DNA of 64,000 nucleotides from GCA-020343675 sp964462945. Its GTDB lineage: Bacteria > Planctomycetota > Phycisphaerae > Sedimentisphaerales > Anaerobacaceae. The position numbers and the translations under genes were made by a program. Location: the NCBI GenBank assembly GCA_964462945.1, contig CAYWZW010000019.1, positions 7,076-71,075 on the forward strand, written 5' to 3'. Under the pieces are notes generated by a model. The model saw only the letters and a list, made by a program, of their open reading frames with translations. It did no database searches and had not been told where the DNA came from. The first letter of the stretch is position 1. Every line of letters starts with the position of its first letter. Positions 56,486 to 64,000 of this stretch are shown piece after piece.

Positions 56486-59400
56486 CTAATTGTGAGGTTG
56501 CTCCCACGTCAGAATAATCTCACCTGTGTCCAAACCAAACAGAAAGTCGTAGTACCCGTCAACGGCAATATGATAGGTCGTTCCGGCAACCGCCTCAAAC
56601 TGCACCTGACTTTGAGTGATGTCGAAGGGGACTGTGTCATCGTTGGACGCGATCTCCGTCAAGGCTCCTACGGAATCGCCCGTGTACACCGCAAGCAGCG
56701 TGTCAAAGTAACTCAGAAGCGTATCCATTGTCACGGCGCCATCGGCCGGCGCGGTCCACCGCCACCACACAGAAGCACCGCCGCTGTTGGCGGCGTGTTC
56801 GGGCTCTGCGAACTCCTTCGACGCGCCAATATTGCTGCCCGGAATCTGGCCGCTCACTCCTGATATCTCTATCGCATCCGCAAAATTGTCATTGGCTGGG
56901 GGAGCTGCAGGAATCTCCAACACTCCAAGCAGGACAATGTTACCTGTCTGTGCACTACTGAACGGCCCTCCGTATCCGTCAACCGCGATGTGATAAGTCG
57001 TGCCGGCAACCGCATCGAACTGGACTACACTTTGCCCGAACCATAGAAAATCATCGTTAAACGCGACCTCCGTCAGGGCTTCTGCGGAATCGCCCGTGTA
57101 CACCGCAAGCAGGGTGTTGAAATCGCTCAGAGGCCACGTCAGCAGTGTCACGGACCCGCTGGCCGGCGCAGTCCAACGCCACCATACAGACGCCCCGCCG
57201 GAGTTCCCTGCGTGGCGTGGTTCTCCCCGCTGTCTTGTGGCTTTCACATTGCTGCCCCATGCAAAAACGAAATCACTGGGTATATTCGTAGCATTCCAGA
57301 AATGATCATTGGGCTGGGAGTTCACATTGAGGGTAATATCACCCATGGCTCCATTGTATCCATCTACGGCAACATAATACGTTGTCCCGGATTGCGCGGA
57401 GAAAATGGCTTGGTCTCCCAGGAACTCACCGTACCCCACCTCTGTCAGAGTGCCTACAGAATCGCCTGTGTAAATAGCCAGCATCGCTCCGTCGATATTG
57501 CTATTGAACGTATTGAACATAGCTTGACCACTCGCCGGGGCGGTCCATCGCCACCATACGGAGGCCCCGCCGGGATTCCCCGCGTGATCAGGTTCATTGG
57601 GCTCCTTCGAAGCGCCGGCGTTACTGCTGCCAATCTGGACAACATCCGGCGGTATGTCGCCGGCATCGGAAAAAGCGTCGTTTGCCGGCTGCCCGATCTT
57701 CCAGTTCAGCGTGATATCACCTGCCGCTGCGTTGTAGCCGTCCACGGCGATGTAATAGGTGGTCCGGGAGTCGGCCGCAAATGTCACCTGACTTTGTTGG
57801 CCGGCTCCGGCGTTGTCATTCGAATCGATAGGCGTCAGCGCCGTCACAGAGTCGCCCGCATATACGGCCAGCAGCGTGTCGAAATCACTTCCAAAGGTAT
57901 CGATGACCGCCCTGCATTGGGCGGACGCCGTCCATCGCCACCATACAGAGGCCCCGCCGGGGCTCCCTGCATGATTCGGTTCTTCAAGCTCCTTGCCGGC
58001 GCCCACGTTGGTTCCCGTCGTCCGCCCGCTCCATCCCGGCAAGGTCGCGGCATCGGCAAAGCTGTCGGACGGCGGCTCCCGGTCACAATCGGTGCCCAAC
58101 GTGCTCAATGAGGCCCAGGCCACGCCCACGCGGATGCTTGATACATCCGGGTGCCAGGAGGCATTGCCTATCCTTATGCGGCCTATCCCTGATGTTGACG
58201 GCGTATAGTCAATGATCTCATACGGGTTACGGGTACCCGACTCTGAACGTGCCACCTCCACCGCTCCGTCGCACAGGTACAGGTCCAGGTCCGATTTGAG
58301 GTAGGAATCGGGATCGGGCATAGCCGTTCCGGAGGAAGGCGGATAGGTGTAAACAAGCACGATCCGCATCGGCTCATTCTCGGAAAGAGGCACATTCATG
58401 TCGAGCTCATAGTACCCATCCGCGTCAAAGTCGCTGGGGCTCAGCACTCGCCCGGCCCCGCCCGCGAAGGCCGCCGTGGCAAGCGCCGCCCCGGCGCCAT
58501 CCTTTTCGCTCAGAGTGGCATCCCCTTCGATATTGTGGGCAAGCCCACTGACGAGAATTTTGGCCTTCACCACCTCCGGCCATCTGGCTAAAGAAGGTTC
58601 TTTACTAATAATAAGTCCGGCGATGCCGGCCACCATCGGGGCCGAAAAACTTGTACCGGAGCCGACGTTGCCCACCCAGGGACTTTCCGTCAAGGTTGCG
58701 TCAATATTACTGCCGTAGGATACGATCTCTGGTTTCTGGGTCCCGCTTGCCGGGTTCACATAGGAGCTGAAATAGCTCAGGACATCATCGGACCAGGATG
58801 CTGTTCGCCGGCTGTCGATAGACCCGACCGTCAAGGAGTTATAACCGCGTCCGGCGGACCCAACGACCCGGTTTGGCTCACACGGATCGTCTCCCGAATT
58901 CCCTGCGGAGTTTATGAACAAAACATGGTTGTAGTGAACCACATAGTCGAAATAAATGTCCGACCAGTGAAATTCTCCGTCACTTGAATCCTTCAGGCCA
59001 AGACTCATACTGAGCACACTGGCGCCCTGGTCGATGGCCCACTCCGTAGCAGCGATGAGGTCCGTTCCACCAAACGATGCGGCATTCGCGTTCAGCAGTG
59101 TGCACCCGTGGGCAATGCCCCTGTAATCGGCATGAGCGCTGCGAATAATGCCTCCAATAGCGGTTGGGTGACTGCTAAAGTCGTCCTGGGAGCGGTAAAC
59201 CGTGGCCGATAGATAAGGATTGGACGTGACCATTCTCAAGGGTTCGATATCGGCAATCGAGACACCCTCTCCGTTGCAGTCTTGATTCCACACGCTCGGG
59301 CCTTTTATCGCCGACGCGGACTCGTCGATGTGGACCTCGAATTCCTCTTCCGGGAAGAGATAATTGACAAGGGGACTCTTCTCCAGCTCGATACATTCGG

Positions 59401-60106
59401 CGAGCGTCAAGCGAAGCACGATGGCGGGGGCATATTGATACCGATAAACAATCTTAGCGCGGGCAATCTTCTCCGTCTCAATGAAGTTTTGGACGGCCGT
59501 TTCAAAGTGAGCACTGACGGCGCCCCTGATTTCCTTGGCGTTTTGCTCCACAGCCCGGACGGCGGCCCGCACGTCCTGCGCCGCAGCAAACCTGGCCGGC
59601 TCATTCTCCTGATGGCCGGCAACTGCGCCTGACACTCCGGATGAAGCAGCCATATTCCCTTCCGTCGCATCAGCTAACCAGACATGGACCGTCTGCTGCG
59701 CTTCATCGGCTTCATCCGCACGCTTGGCTTGCGCGGACTCGCCGGCCTTCGTGGTTTGCTGGAGGAATCGCTCCGCCAAACGCGGGTGCAGCTTGCTCGC
59801 AGGAACGCCACGTGGTGTCATCGCCTCCGCGGCGGAGTTAACAATCTTGCCGTTCTCTCCGACCGCGACGACGAACGCCACATCTTGCTGACGGTCGTAC
59901 AGCTTGTATTTAGCTACTGTGCGCGTGCTCGTACCGAGCCCCAGACGCTCCCGCCAGCTATCAACAATTTTGTACCGATTGGCTCCGTATTCGGACGGCA
60001 GCGCGAGCTCCTTATCCGGCTGTGAGCCAAAGACTATCGCGGATAAGATGCAAACTGTCGCAAAGCAGCTCAGCAGACGTTTCCCGTGCAGCGATTGTCG
60101 AAACAT
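56486..60106 (-). CDS. Secreted subtilisin-like serine protease with four C-terminal repeat domains
   Basis: 1206 residues: signal peptide (LLSCFATVCILSAIVFGS), a ~250-residue propeptide, and an S8 peptidase domain with Asp in SIADIEPL (about 285), His in FSSHPTAIGGI (about 311), oxyanion Asn in FINSAGNSG (about 400) and Ser in GTSFSAPMVAG (about 485). From about 675 to the end come four copies of a ~130-residue domain built on ANDxFxDA, EPxHAGNxGGASVWWRWTAP, LLAVYTGDS, ALTEVA and GTTYxIAVDGY, resembling pre-peptidase/carbohydrate-binding modules. AAAGGGAG precedes ATG 60106. Last gene of a secreted protease group. Confidence 0.9.
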   Translation of the reverse strand: MFRQSLHGKRLLSCFATVCILSAIVFGSQPDKELALPSEYGANRYKIVDSWRERLGLGTSTRTVAKYKLYDRQQDVAFVVAVGENGKIVNSAAEAMTPRGVPASKLHPRLAERFLQQTTKAGESAQAKRADEADEAQQTVHVWLADATEGNMAASSGVSGAVAGHQENEPARFAAAQDVRAAVRAVEQNAKEIRGAVSAHFETAVQNFIETEKIARAKIVYRYQYAPAIVLRLTLAECIELEKSPLVNYLFPEEEFEVHIDESASAIKGPSVWNQDCNGEGVSIADIEPLRMVTSNPYLSATVYRSQDDFSSHPTAIGGIIRSAHADYRGIAHGCTLLNANAASFGGTDLIAATEWAIDQGASVLSMSLGLKDSSDGEFHWSDIYFDYVVHYNHVLFINSAGNSGDDPCEPNRVVGSAGRGYNSLTVGSIDSRRTASWSDDVLSYFSSYVNPASGTQKPEIVSYGSNIDATLTESPWVGNVGSGTSFSAPMVAGIAGLIISKEPSLARWPEVVKAKILVSGLAHNIEGDATLSEKDGAGAALATAAFAGGAGRVLSPSDFDADGYYELDMNVPLSENEPMRIVLVYTYPPSSGTAMPDPDSYLKSDLDLYLCDGAVEVARSESGTRNPYEIIDYTPSTSGIGRIRIGNASWHPDVSSIRVGVAWASLSTLGTDCDREPPSDSFADAATLPGWSGRTTGTNVGAGKELEEPNHAGSPGGASVWWRWTASAQCRAVIDTFGSDFDTLLAVYAGDSVTALTPIDSNDNAGAGQQSQVTFAADSRTTYYIAVDGYNAAAGDITLNWKIGQPANDAFSDAGDIPPDVVQIGSSNAGASKEPNEPDHAGNPGGASVWWRWTAPASGQAMFNTFNSNIDGAMLAIYTGDSVGTLTEVGYGEFLGDQAIFSAQSGTTYYVAVDGYNGAMGDITLNVNSQPNDHFWNATNIPSDFVFAWGSNVKATRQRGEPRHAGNSGGASVWWRWTAPASGSVTLLTWPLSDFNTLLAVYTGDSAEALTEVAFNDDFLWFGQSVVQFDAVAGTTYHIAVDGYGGPFSSAQTGNIVLLGVLEIPAAPPANDNFADAIEISGVSGQIPGSNIGASKEFAEPEHAANSGGASVWWRWTAPADGAVTMDTLLSYFDTLLAVYTGDSVGALTEIASNDDTVPFDITQSQVQFEAVAGTTYHIAVDGYYDFLFGLDTGEIILTWEQPHN
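56490..58085 (-). repeat. Four tandem ~390-base repeats encoding the protease's C-terminal domains
   Basis: Boundaries by eye at about 57695-58085, 57320-57694, 56915-57319 and 56490-56914. The most constant core is GGASVWWRWTAP and the DNA under LAVYTGDS, which is nearly identical between units, pointing to recent or ongoing homogenisation. Confidence 0.8.
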
Positions 60107-60534
60107 TTTTCTCCCTTTCAATTCTCTTATGATGCCGGATTTGCCCCGTTTCCGGTCCGAAACAAGAATGTTTACTACGCTGAATGTGAATGACACGACA
60201 CAGGTTCTCGGCACCTTGATCCTGGCCACTCCCGATAGACTCACACGACCTGAATTCCATGCCCTTTTCTCCTTTTCTCCCGGCAGCTTGGGGGTGGAAA
60301 GTCTGAAAAGCCACACCGACAGCATACCCGTTTACAACCAGATGTCAAATTCACAAGAAAAAGCCGAAGCCCGAAGCGAGCCGAAGCACCCAGGACCATT
60401 CGTATGTACGCGGATCTCCATCCGGGTCATCTCCTGAGCCGCACAAGTGCACCTCGGCGCCTTCGGAATAGGTCTGCTCCCTGGTTTGGCTTTCACCAGC
60501 ATCGTCAAAAAGGCAGCCGCGTTAACAGCGCAAA
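60107..60534. other. Intergenic region with promoter and long leader (428 bases)
   Basis: No protein-like reading frame on either strand. It contains the protease promoter at 60321-60348, which implies a leader of about 210 bases before ATG 60106. The leader is purine-rich near its 3' end; I see no known riboswitch. Confidence 0.6.
60321..60348 (-). promoter_or_regulatory. Sigma-70-type promoter for the subtilisin-like protease
   Basis: Minus strand TTGACA (60348-60343) and TATGCT (60326-60321), 16-base spacer; start near 60314. Confidence 0.65.
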
Positions 60535-62775
60535 CTACAGATTCGGCACAGCGAACGGCATCTCATGGTTGCGGAAGATGTACTTCATCTCACGCTCGTA
60601 ATCATAGTTGCGGAACCAGCTATTCCAGAAATCTACGATGTCGTCCGGCTTATACTCCCGCGTTGTGGTCCAGATCTTGGAAAGGGACGTGTCACTGAGC
60701 AAGTCAAGATAACCGTCGCTGCTTTCCTCGTCAAAAATGTCCCACAGGGCACAGCAGTTCATATTCTCGTAATACTCACCCGGCGCGTATCGTTCATCGT
60801 CGTCGCTTTCGAGATTGACCTCGAACGTTGTTCCGGCTCCTTCATCCACATCCTGGTACTTCGTGTCGCCGGAATGGGGATACCTCGTATCACCATACTG
60901 TGTGGCGATACTGAACAGCGAGGCCCAGGATTCGCGGAAGGCCAGGTTTCTCGCCTCCTCGTTGCTGCGCTGAACCGGGTAGCGTCGAAGGTCGGCGTTC
61001 CAATAATGGACGGGGTTATTGCCGACGGGACCCTGCGCGAAATGATACACGTCTGCAACATAGTGGCCATACTCGTGCATAATCACGTCACGATCGCCTC
61101 GATCGCTCTGGCCAATGAAGATTCCTGAAGACGCAGCGTAATACGTGCCATCATCGGAACCAGGCCAGTAGGTCACAATTTCGGGCAGATCGATCCCGAA
61201 AAACGTCTTGGCCTTGGTAAAGCCTTCGACGACGGAATCATAGACCATGAACTCCCCGCCGCTGTTCGGGGCCGTGATATCGACGATAACAAATGAATTG
61301 CCCGGATGCGGATAGAGGCTGCTCTGCAGGGTATAGATTTCGCCGAATATATCGTCTTTGACACTGCAGATCTGACTGGTCGTTCCCGGACAGGCCCCGC
61401 TCATTCCTTGTGCAAAGACCTTCACATAGATTTCCCGGCCGCTTTGGCCGGCGTTCTGCAAAATGATGCCGTAATTGCCGCTCCCGTCCGTATGCGTCTG
61501 GGCAATCAAACGGTCGTCCAGAGAATTGTCATTCTTATCAGCCTCATAAACGTCCAACCGGCTGTACCTGACGGGGTGGTCGCGGCCGTCCCGGTCTTGA
61601 TACTTGATCTGACCGCAGACGAAGCCCGGGGGATGGACAAGTTCCACCGTTGTGGCGTCGTAGCCGGTGTTGTTTGCCGTATCATTATCGTTTGCACACG
61701 TGACGATGATCCCGATATAGTAGTGGCCGGTGACAAGATTGGAAGGAAGCTGACAAGTTGTGTTGTAGCTGTGTTGCTCGCTCGGCGGCAGACCGCTGCG
61801 ATTGACGTAACCGATGGTGTAGTCGCTGCTTGTGATATTGGCATCGGTCGAGGCATAGTAATCCACGGTATAGCTGGTTGAGAGGTCCTCACCGACGTTC
61901 TTGATCAGACTGTAAACGACGATCTGGTCGCCGGCCACGTAGGCGCCATCGTTGGCATCGACCAATTCGACCACCAGGTCCGAAGGGATCCCGACATAAA
62001 CCGGGGTCGAGTCATACTTGTCTTTGGTCGCTGAACCGTCACGGGTCGGATACCTGACGATGACCCCAATGTAGTAATGGCCGGCGGGCATATCCGAAGG
62101 CAGGTGACACACAACGTCGCTGGCGTGCGAGTCTCCCGGGTTCAGTCCACCTACGGCGCTGTTGCCGATCCTGTAATCGTCCGCCGAAATCGTGCGATCC
62201 GCCGAGGCGTAGAAATCCATGTCACAACTGGCGGTAAGCTGGCCGCCGACGGCATCAATACAAATGGTGACCACAATGGAGTCGCCGGGTCGATACATCC
62301 CGTCGGCAGCATCTACGGATCGAATGACGATGTCGGCAGGCACGGGCTTGGCGACTCGTATGTTCATGCTGGCCTGATTCTGGTTGTTACCGGAGTAACT
62401 GTCATTTGAACAAGATAGCTCGCCCGAGATACAGTACATGCCGTCAGGAGCGTCGTTAGGGATGGAACACGTCGTGTCAAGAGTACTCGATTCATAGTTC
62501 GGCCCCAGCGGACCGCCGCCGACGGACCCGATGTGGTAATTGCCGCAGTACAGGTCAATAGTATAGCTGTCTGAGGTCTGGTCACCGCCGTTGTCAACCT
62601 CACAGCGAATGGCCAGCGTACCGCCAGGGTGGAAAAGGTTGTTCGCGGGTCTATTCGTGAGTTCCATCGACACGAACCGTAAGTCCGCGCCTGCTGCCGC
62701 AACGCCTGCGAAAATAAGGGCCAGAACCGGTGCAAGGACAAAGGGCGATTTCAAAGGCCAAAGCGAACTTTCCAT
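60535..62775 (-). CDS. Secreted zinc metalloprotease with CARDB-like repeats
   Basis: 746 residues: signal peptide (VLAPVLALIFAGVAAAGA), three CARDB-like beta domains at about 30-145, 150-275 and 280-405 (each with a YYIGVIV / YTVDYYAS type pattern), a linker beta domain (VRYSRLDVYEADKNDNSLDD), and a zincin domain with HEYGH in VIMHEYGHYVADVYHF at about 565; the glutamate of FRESWASLF, about 45 residues on, is a candidate third ligand. AAAGGA precedes ATG 62775. It lies between an unknown secreted protein and the subtilisin-like protease in the same direction. Confidence 0.85.
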   Translation of the reverse strand: MESSLWPLKSPFVLAPVLALIFAGVAAAGADLRFVSMELTNRPANNLFHPGGTLAIRCEVDNGGDQTSDSYTIDLYCGNYHIGSVGGGPLGPNYESSTLDTTCSIPNDAPDGMYCISGELSCSNDSYSGNNQNQASMNIRVAKPVPADIVIRSVDAADGMYRPGDSIVVTICIDAVGGQLTASCDMDFYASADRTISADDYRIGNSAVGGLNPGDSHASDVVCHLPSDMPAGHYYIGVIVRYPTRDGSATKDKYDSTPVYVGIPSDLVVELVDANDGAYVAGDQIVVYSLIKNVGEDLSTSYTVDYYASTDANITSSDYTIGYVNRSGLPPSEQHSYNTTCQLPSNLVTGHYYIGIIVTCANDNDTANNTGYDATTVELVHPPGFVCGQIKYQDRDGRDHPVRYSRLDVYEADKNDNSLDDRLIAQTHTDGSGNYGIILQNAGQSGREIYVKVFAQGMSGACPGTTSQICSVKDDIFGEIYTLQSSLYPHPGNSFVIVDITAPNSGGEFMVYDSVVEGFTKAKTFFGIDLPEIVTYWPGSDDGTYYAASSGIFIGQSDRGDRDVIMHEYGHYVADVYHFAQGPVGNNPVHYWNADLRRYPVQRSNEEARNLAFRESWASLFSIATQYGDTRYPHSGDTKYQDVDEGAGTTFEVNLESDDDERYAPGEYYENMNCCALWDIFDEESSDGYLDLLSDTSLSKIWTTTREYKPDDIVDFWNSWFRNYDYEREMKYIFRNHEMPFAVPNL

Positions 62776-62792
62776 GGGTCATATCCTTTCAA

Positions 62793-62811
62793 AAGCAGGA
62801 AACACCTGCTT
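62793..62811 (-). promoter_or_regulatory. Perfect intercistronic hairpin
   Basis: AAGCAGG (62793-62799) pairs with CCTGCTT (62805-62811) around a five-base loop, in the 61-base gap between the first and second genes of the protease group and about five bases from the AAAGGA of the second. No T-run follows, so mRNA processing, stability or translation control is more likely than termination. Confidence 0.5.
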
Positions 62812-62836
62812 GTCGTCTGTTGCTTTTGTAATCCTC

Positions 62837-63688
62837 TCACGGTTCGTCGCGTACCGGCACAGCGACCTCCGGGGCGGGCGGGCCTGTCCGCCTGTTCTGT
62901 GCGTCGCCGGCGGCCGCCGCCGTATCCATCTTGGTCGTATTTAATTCCATAATTCGCCGCGCGACATCGGGATCGCTCAATTTCAGTTCTGCGATCTTGC
63001 GGGCGATCAGGCCGGGATCACGGGCCTCCATCAGGGCAAGCTCTCGCGCCTTCGTCTGGGGGGCGGCGGTCGCCAATCTGGGCCGCATACTTAGCAGGAC
63101 GCGATCCTCGAGCTCCGTCCAGAGTTCGACCCGTCTGATCTGGTCGAATGATACGCTCGACGAAAGAATCTTTTCCGGCCTCACGTCCAGATACAGTGAC
63201 GTCGAGACGGCGAGACTCTGAACGTTTTCACCGGTCGGCGCAAATTCGAAAACGGCGACAAGCTGGTACCTGCCGGGCGGCAAGACATCCCCCACGTATT
63301 CCAGCGTCTCGGACACGAATCCCGAAGGAGTCCCCGACCACAGCACCTCGGAGCGAGCGGGTTCGGCGCCGACGGCCGGCACATTCAACGTGATGACACC
63401 CCGGCTAACGGGTATCTGTGACGTCGCCGTAACGACGACCGTCACGGGGGATCCGACGTCCTGTGCTGCCGCCAAATCAATAGAAAGATCCGCCGGGGGC
63501 CTGATCTTACCGTGCGGTTTGGCCAAAGGATTTTGCCCTGGGCTGTCTGGGTACAACAGACAAGCCGGGCGGTCGGCCGGCTGCCTGTGGGCCGCGCGGC
63601 AGTGCCGGACGCCAACATAGCCGAAAATGACCGCCGACATGCCGCCGATTGTGACCAATAGGACAAATACAGACTTACGAGTTACCAT
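62837..63688 (-). CDS. Secreted or membrane-anchored protein of unknown function
   Basis: 283 residues. An N-terminal hydrophobic segment (SVFVLLVTIGGMSAVIFGYV) is followed by a beta domain (ITLNVPAVGAEPARSEVLWS, then LPPGRYQLVAVFEF) and a helical, alanine-rich C-terminus (ALMEARDPGLIARKIAELKL). A perfect AGGAGG lies seven bases before ATG 63688. As first gene before two secreted proteases it may be an accessory factor or inhibitor; that is inference. Family not recognised. Confidence 0.72.
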   Translation of the reverse strand: MVTRKSVFVLLVTIGGMSAVIFGYVGVRHCRAAHRQPADRPACLLYPDSPGQNPLAKPHGKIRPPADLSIDLAAAQDVGSPVTVVVTATSQIPVSRGVITLNVPAVGAEPARSEVLWSGTPSGFVSETLEYVGDVLPPGRYQLVAVFEFAPTGENVQSLAVSTSLYLDVRPEKILSSSVSFDQIRRVELWTELEDRVLLSMRPRLATAAPQTKARELALMEARDPGLIARKIAELKLSDPDVARRIMELNTTKMDTAAAAGDAQNRRTGPPAPEVAVPVRDEP

Positions 63689-64000
63689 GACAAGTCCTCC
63701 TGTAAATTGATCCGACGTTTGCCTTGGAACATTTCTCGAAAAGCTCCTCCATTGGCATTTTAGCCATGCTACCAGAATTACCTCTTGATTGCAACCACTT
63801 GCACACTCTCAACCCGCATTTTGCTCGCCAAAAGACGGGCATTCGGGCCTGCAAGCGGCAGTTGCGAGCACAGAAAAAACGCGAAACCGCCGCATTCTTT
63901 TCGCTTGGGTACACATTTCAGCACCCTTGCCTATATAGAAAAGTGGTAAGCGTTCATGCAGTTTTGGCTAGATTGCTCGCCGTTTTCACTAACGAAGGAG
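63689..64000. other. Upstream region of the protease group (312 bases to window end)
   Basis: No convincing coding sequence. A TATATA on the minus strand near 63933 could be a -10 element, but no good -35 accompanies it. The region is AT-richer and contains A-runs. Confidence 0.5.

Noticed and set aside
1..64000. CRISPR arrays, prophage, complete insertion sequences, tRNA or rRNA genes
   Set aside because: No spaced direct repeats of CRISPR type, no integrase or phage structural genes, no intact transposase, and no tRNA/rRNA-like sequence was seen on reading both strands.

Overview
The window looks like chromosome of a planctomycete, most likely class Phycisphaerae (Sedimentisphaerales-like). 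The evidence is taxonomic flavour rather than a marker match: two adjacent pseudopilins with a GFTLIELLVVIAIIALL leader, an internal RHDG segment and a KELWTLKWHR tail, large secreted proteins with GLUG, lamin-tail/CotH, sialidase and subtilase modules, an NfeD-NfeD-FloA locus, and a moderately high GC content. Recognisable sigma-70-type promoters (TTGACA/TATAAT-like, 16-18 bp spacers) precede many transcription units. No tRNA, rRNA, CRISPR array, intact insertion sequence or replication origin was found.

Layout. 1-3.7 kb: membrane microdomain operon (long NfeD cut by the window edge, short NfeD, FloA, a membrane-anchored partner). 3.9-5.6 kb: cytosolic TPR protein. 5.8-10.6 kb (minus): operon of a small protein, a secreted FGE-fold/double-sialidase fusion, a PfpI protein, a receiver protein and a small membrane protein; a soluble histidine kinase is divergent from it. 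11.5-17.4 kb: GT-C glycosyltransferase, a MetE-like zinc protein coupled to a secreted glycosidase-like protein, and a PBP4-type carboxypeptidase. 17.6-22.7 kb: ECF sigma factor with a membrane partner, two pseudopilins, a MerR-HTH/pseudo-receiver regulator and a DegT aminotransferase. 22.7-30.8 kb (minus): HEPN-MNT pair, then an operon of aminotransferase, duplicated GT-C-like membrane protein, GT2 glycosyltransferase and a gamma-glutamylcyclotransferase/putative amidoligase fusion. 31-39.5 kb: secreted CotH/lamin-tail and GLUG proteins, a lipoprotein, a DUF362 protein and a tyrosine phosphatase; a transposase remnant lies here. 39.5-43.6 kb: a decayed nucleotidyltransferase cassette, tsaD-larB, an AT-richer accessory island and hicBA. 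43.7-49 kb: nnrD, then a sugar symporter / galactokinase-like / PyrK-like operon. 49-56.3 kb (minus): another nucleotidyltransferase-like pair, smc, an FlgI-like lipoprotein, an SGNH hydrolase and ribosomal protein bL34 (rpmH), a 47-codon gene read directly from the DNA. 56.5-63.7 kb (minus): three-gene secreted protease cassette.

Themes. Much of the window builds or remodels envelope and extracellular carbohydrate/protein (glycosyltransferases, sialidases, glycosidase-like protein, proteases, PBP4, sugar uptake). Points worth most attention: the GGCT/amidoligase-like fusion; 7-nt tandem repeats that encode the signal peptides of two unrelated neighbours; two genes (tsaD and the lipoprotein) whose promoters place the transcript start at the ATG; larB that seems to start at ATT; a hairpin at the 5' end of a pseudopilin mRNA; and rpmH away from its usual rnpA/yidC neighbours.
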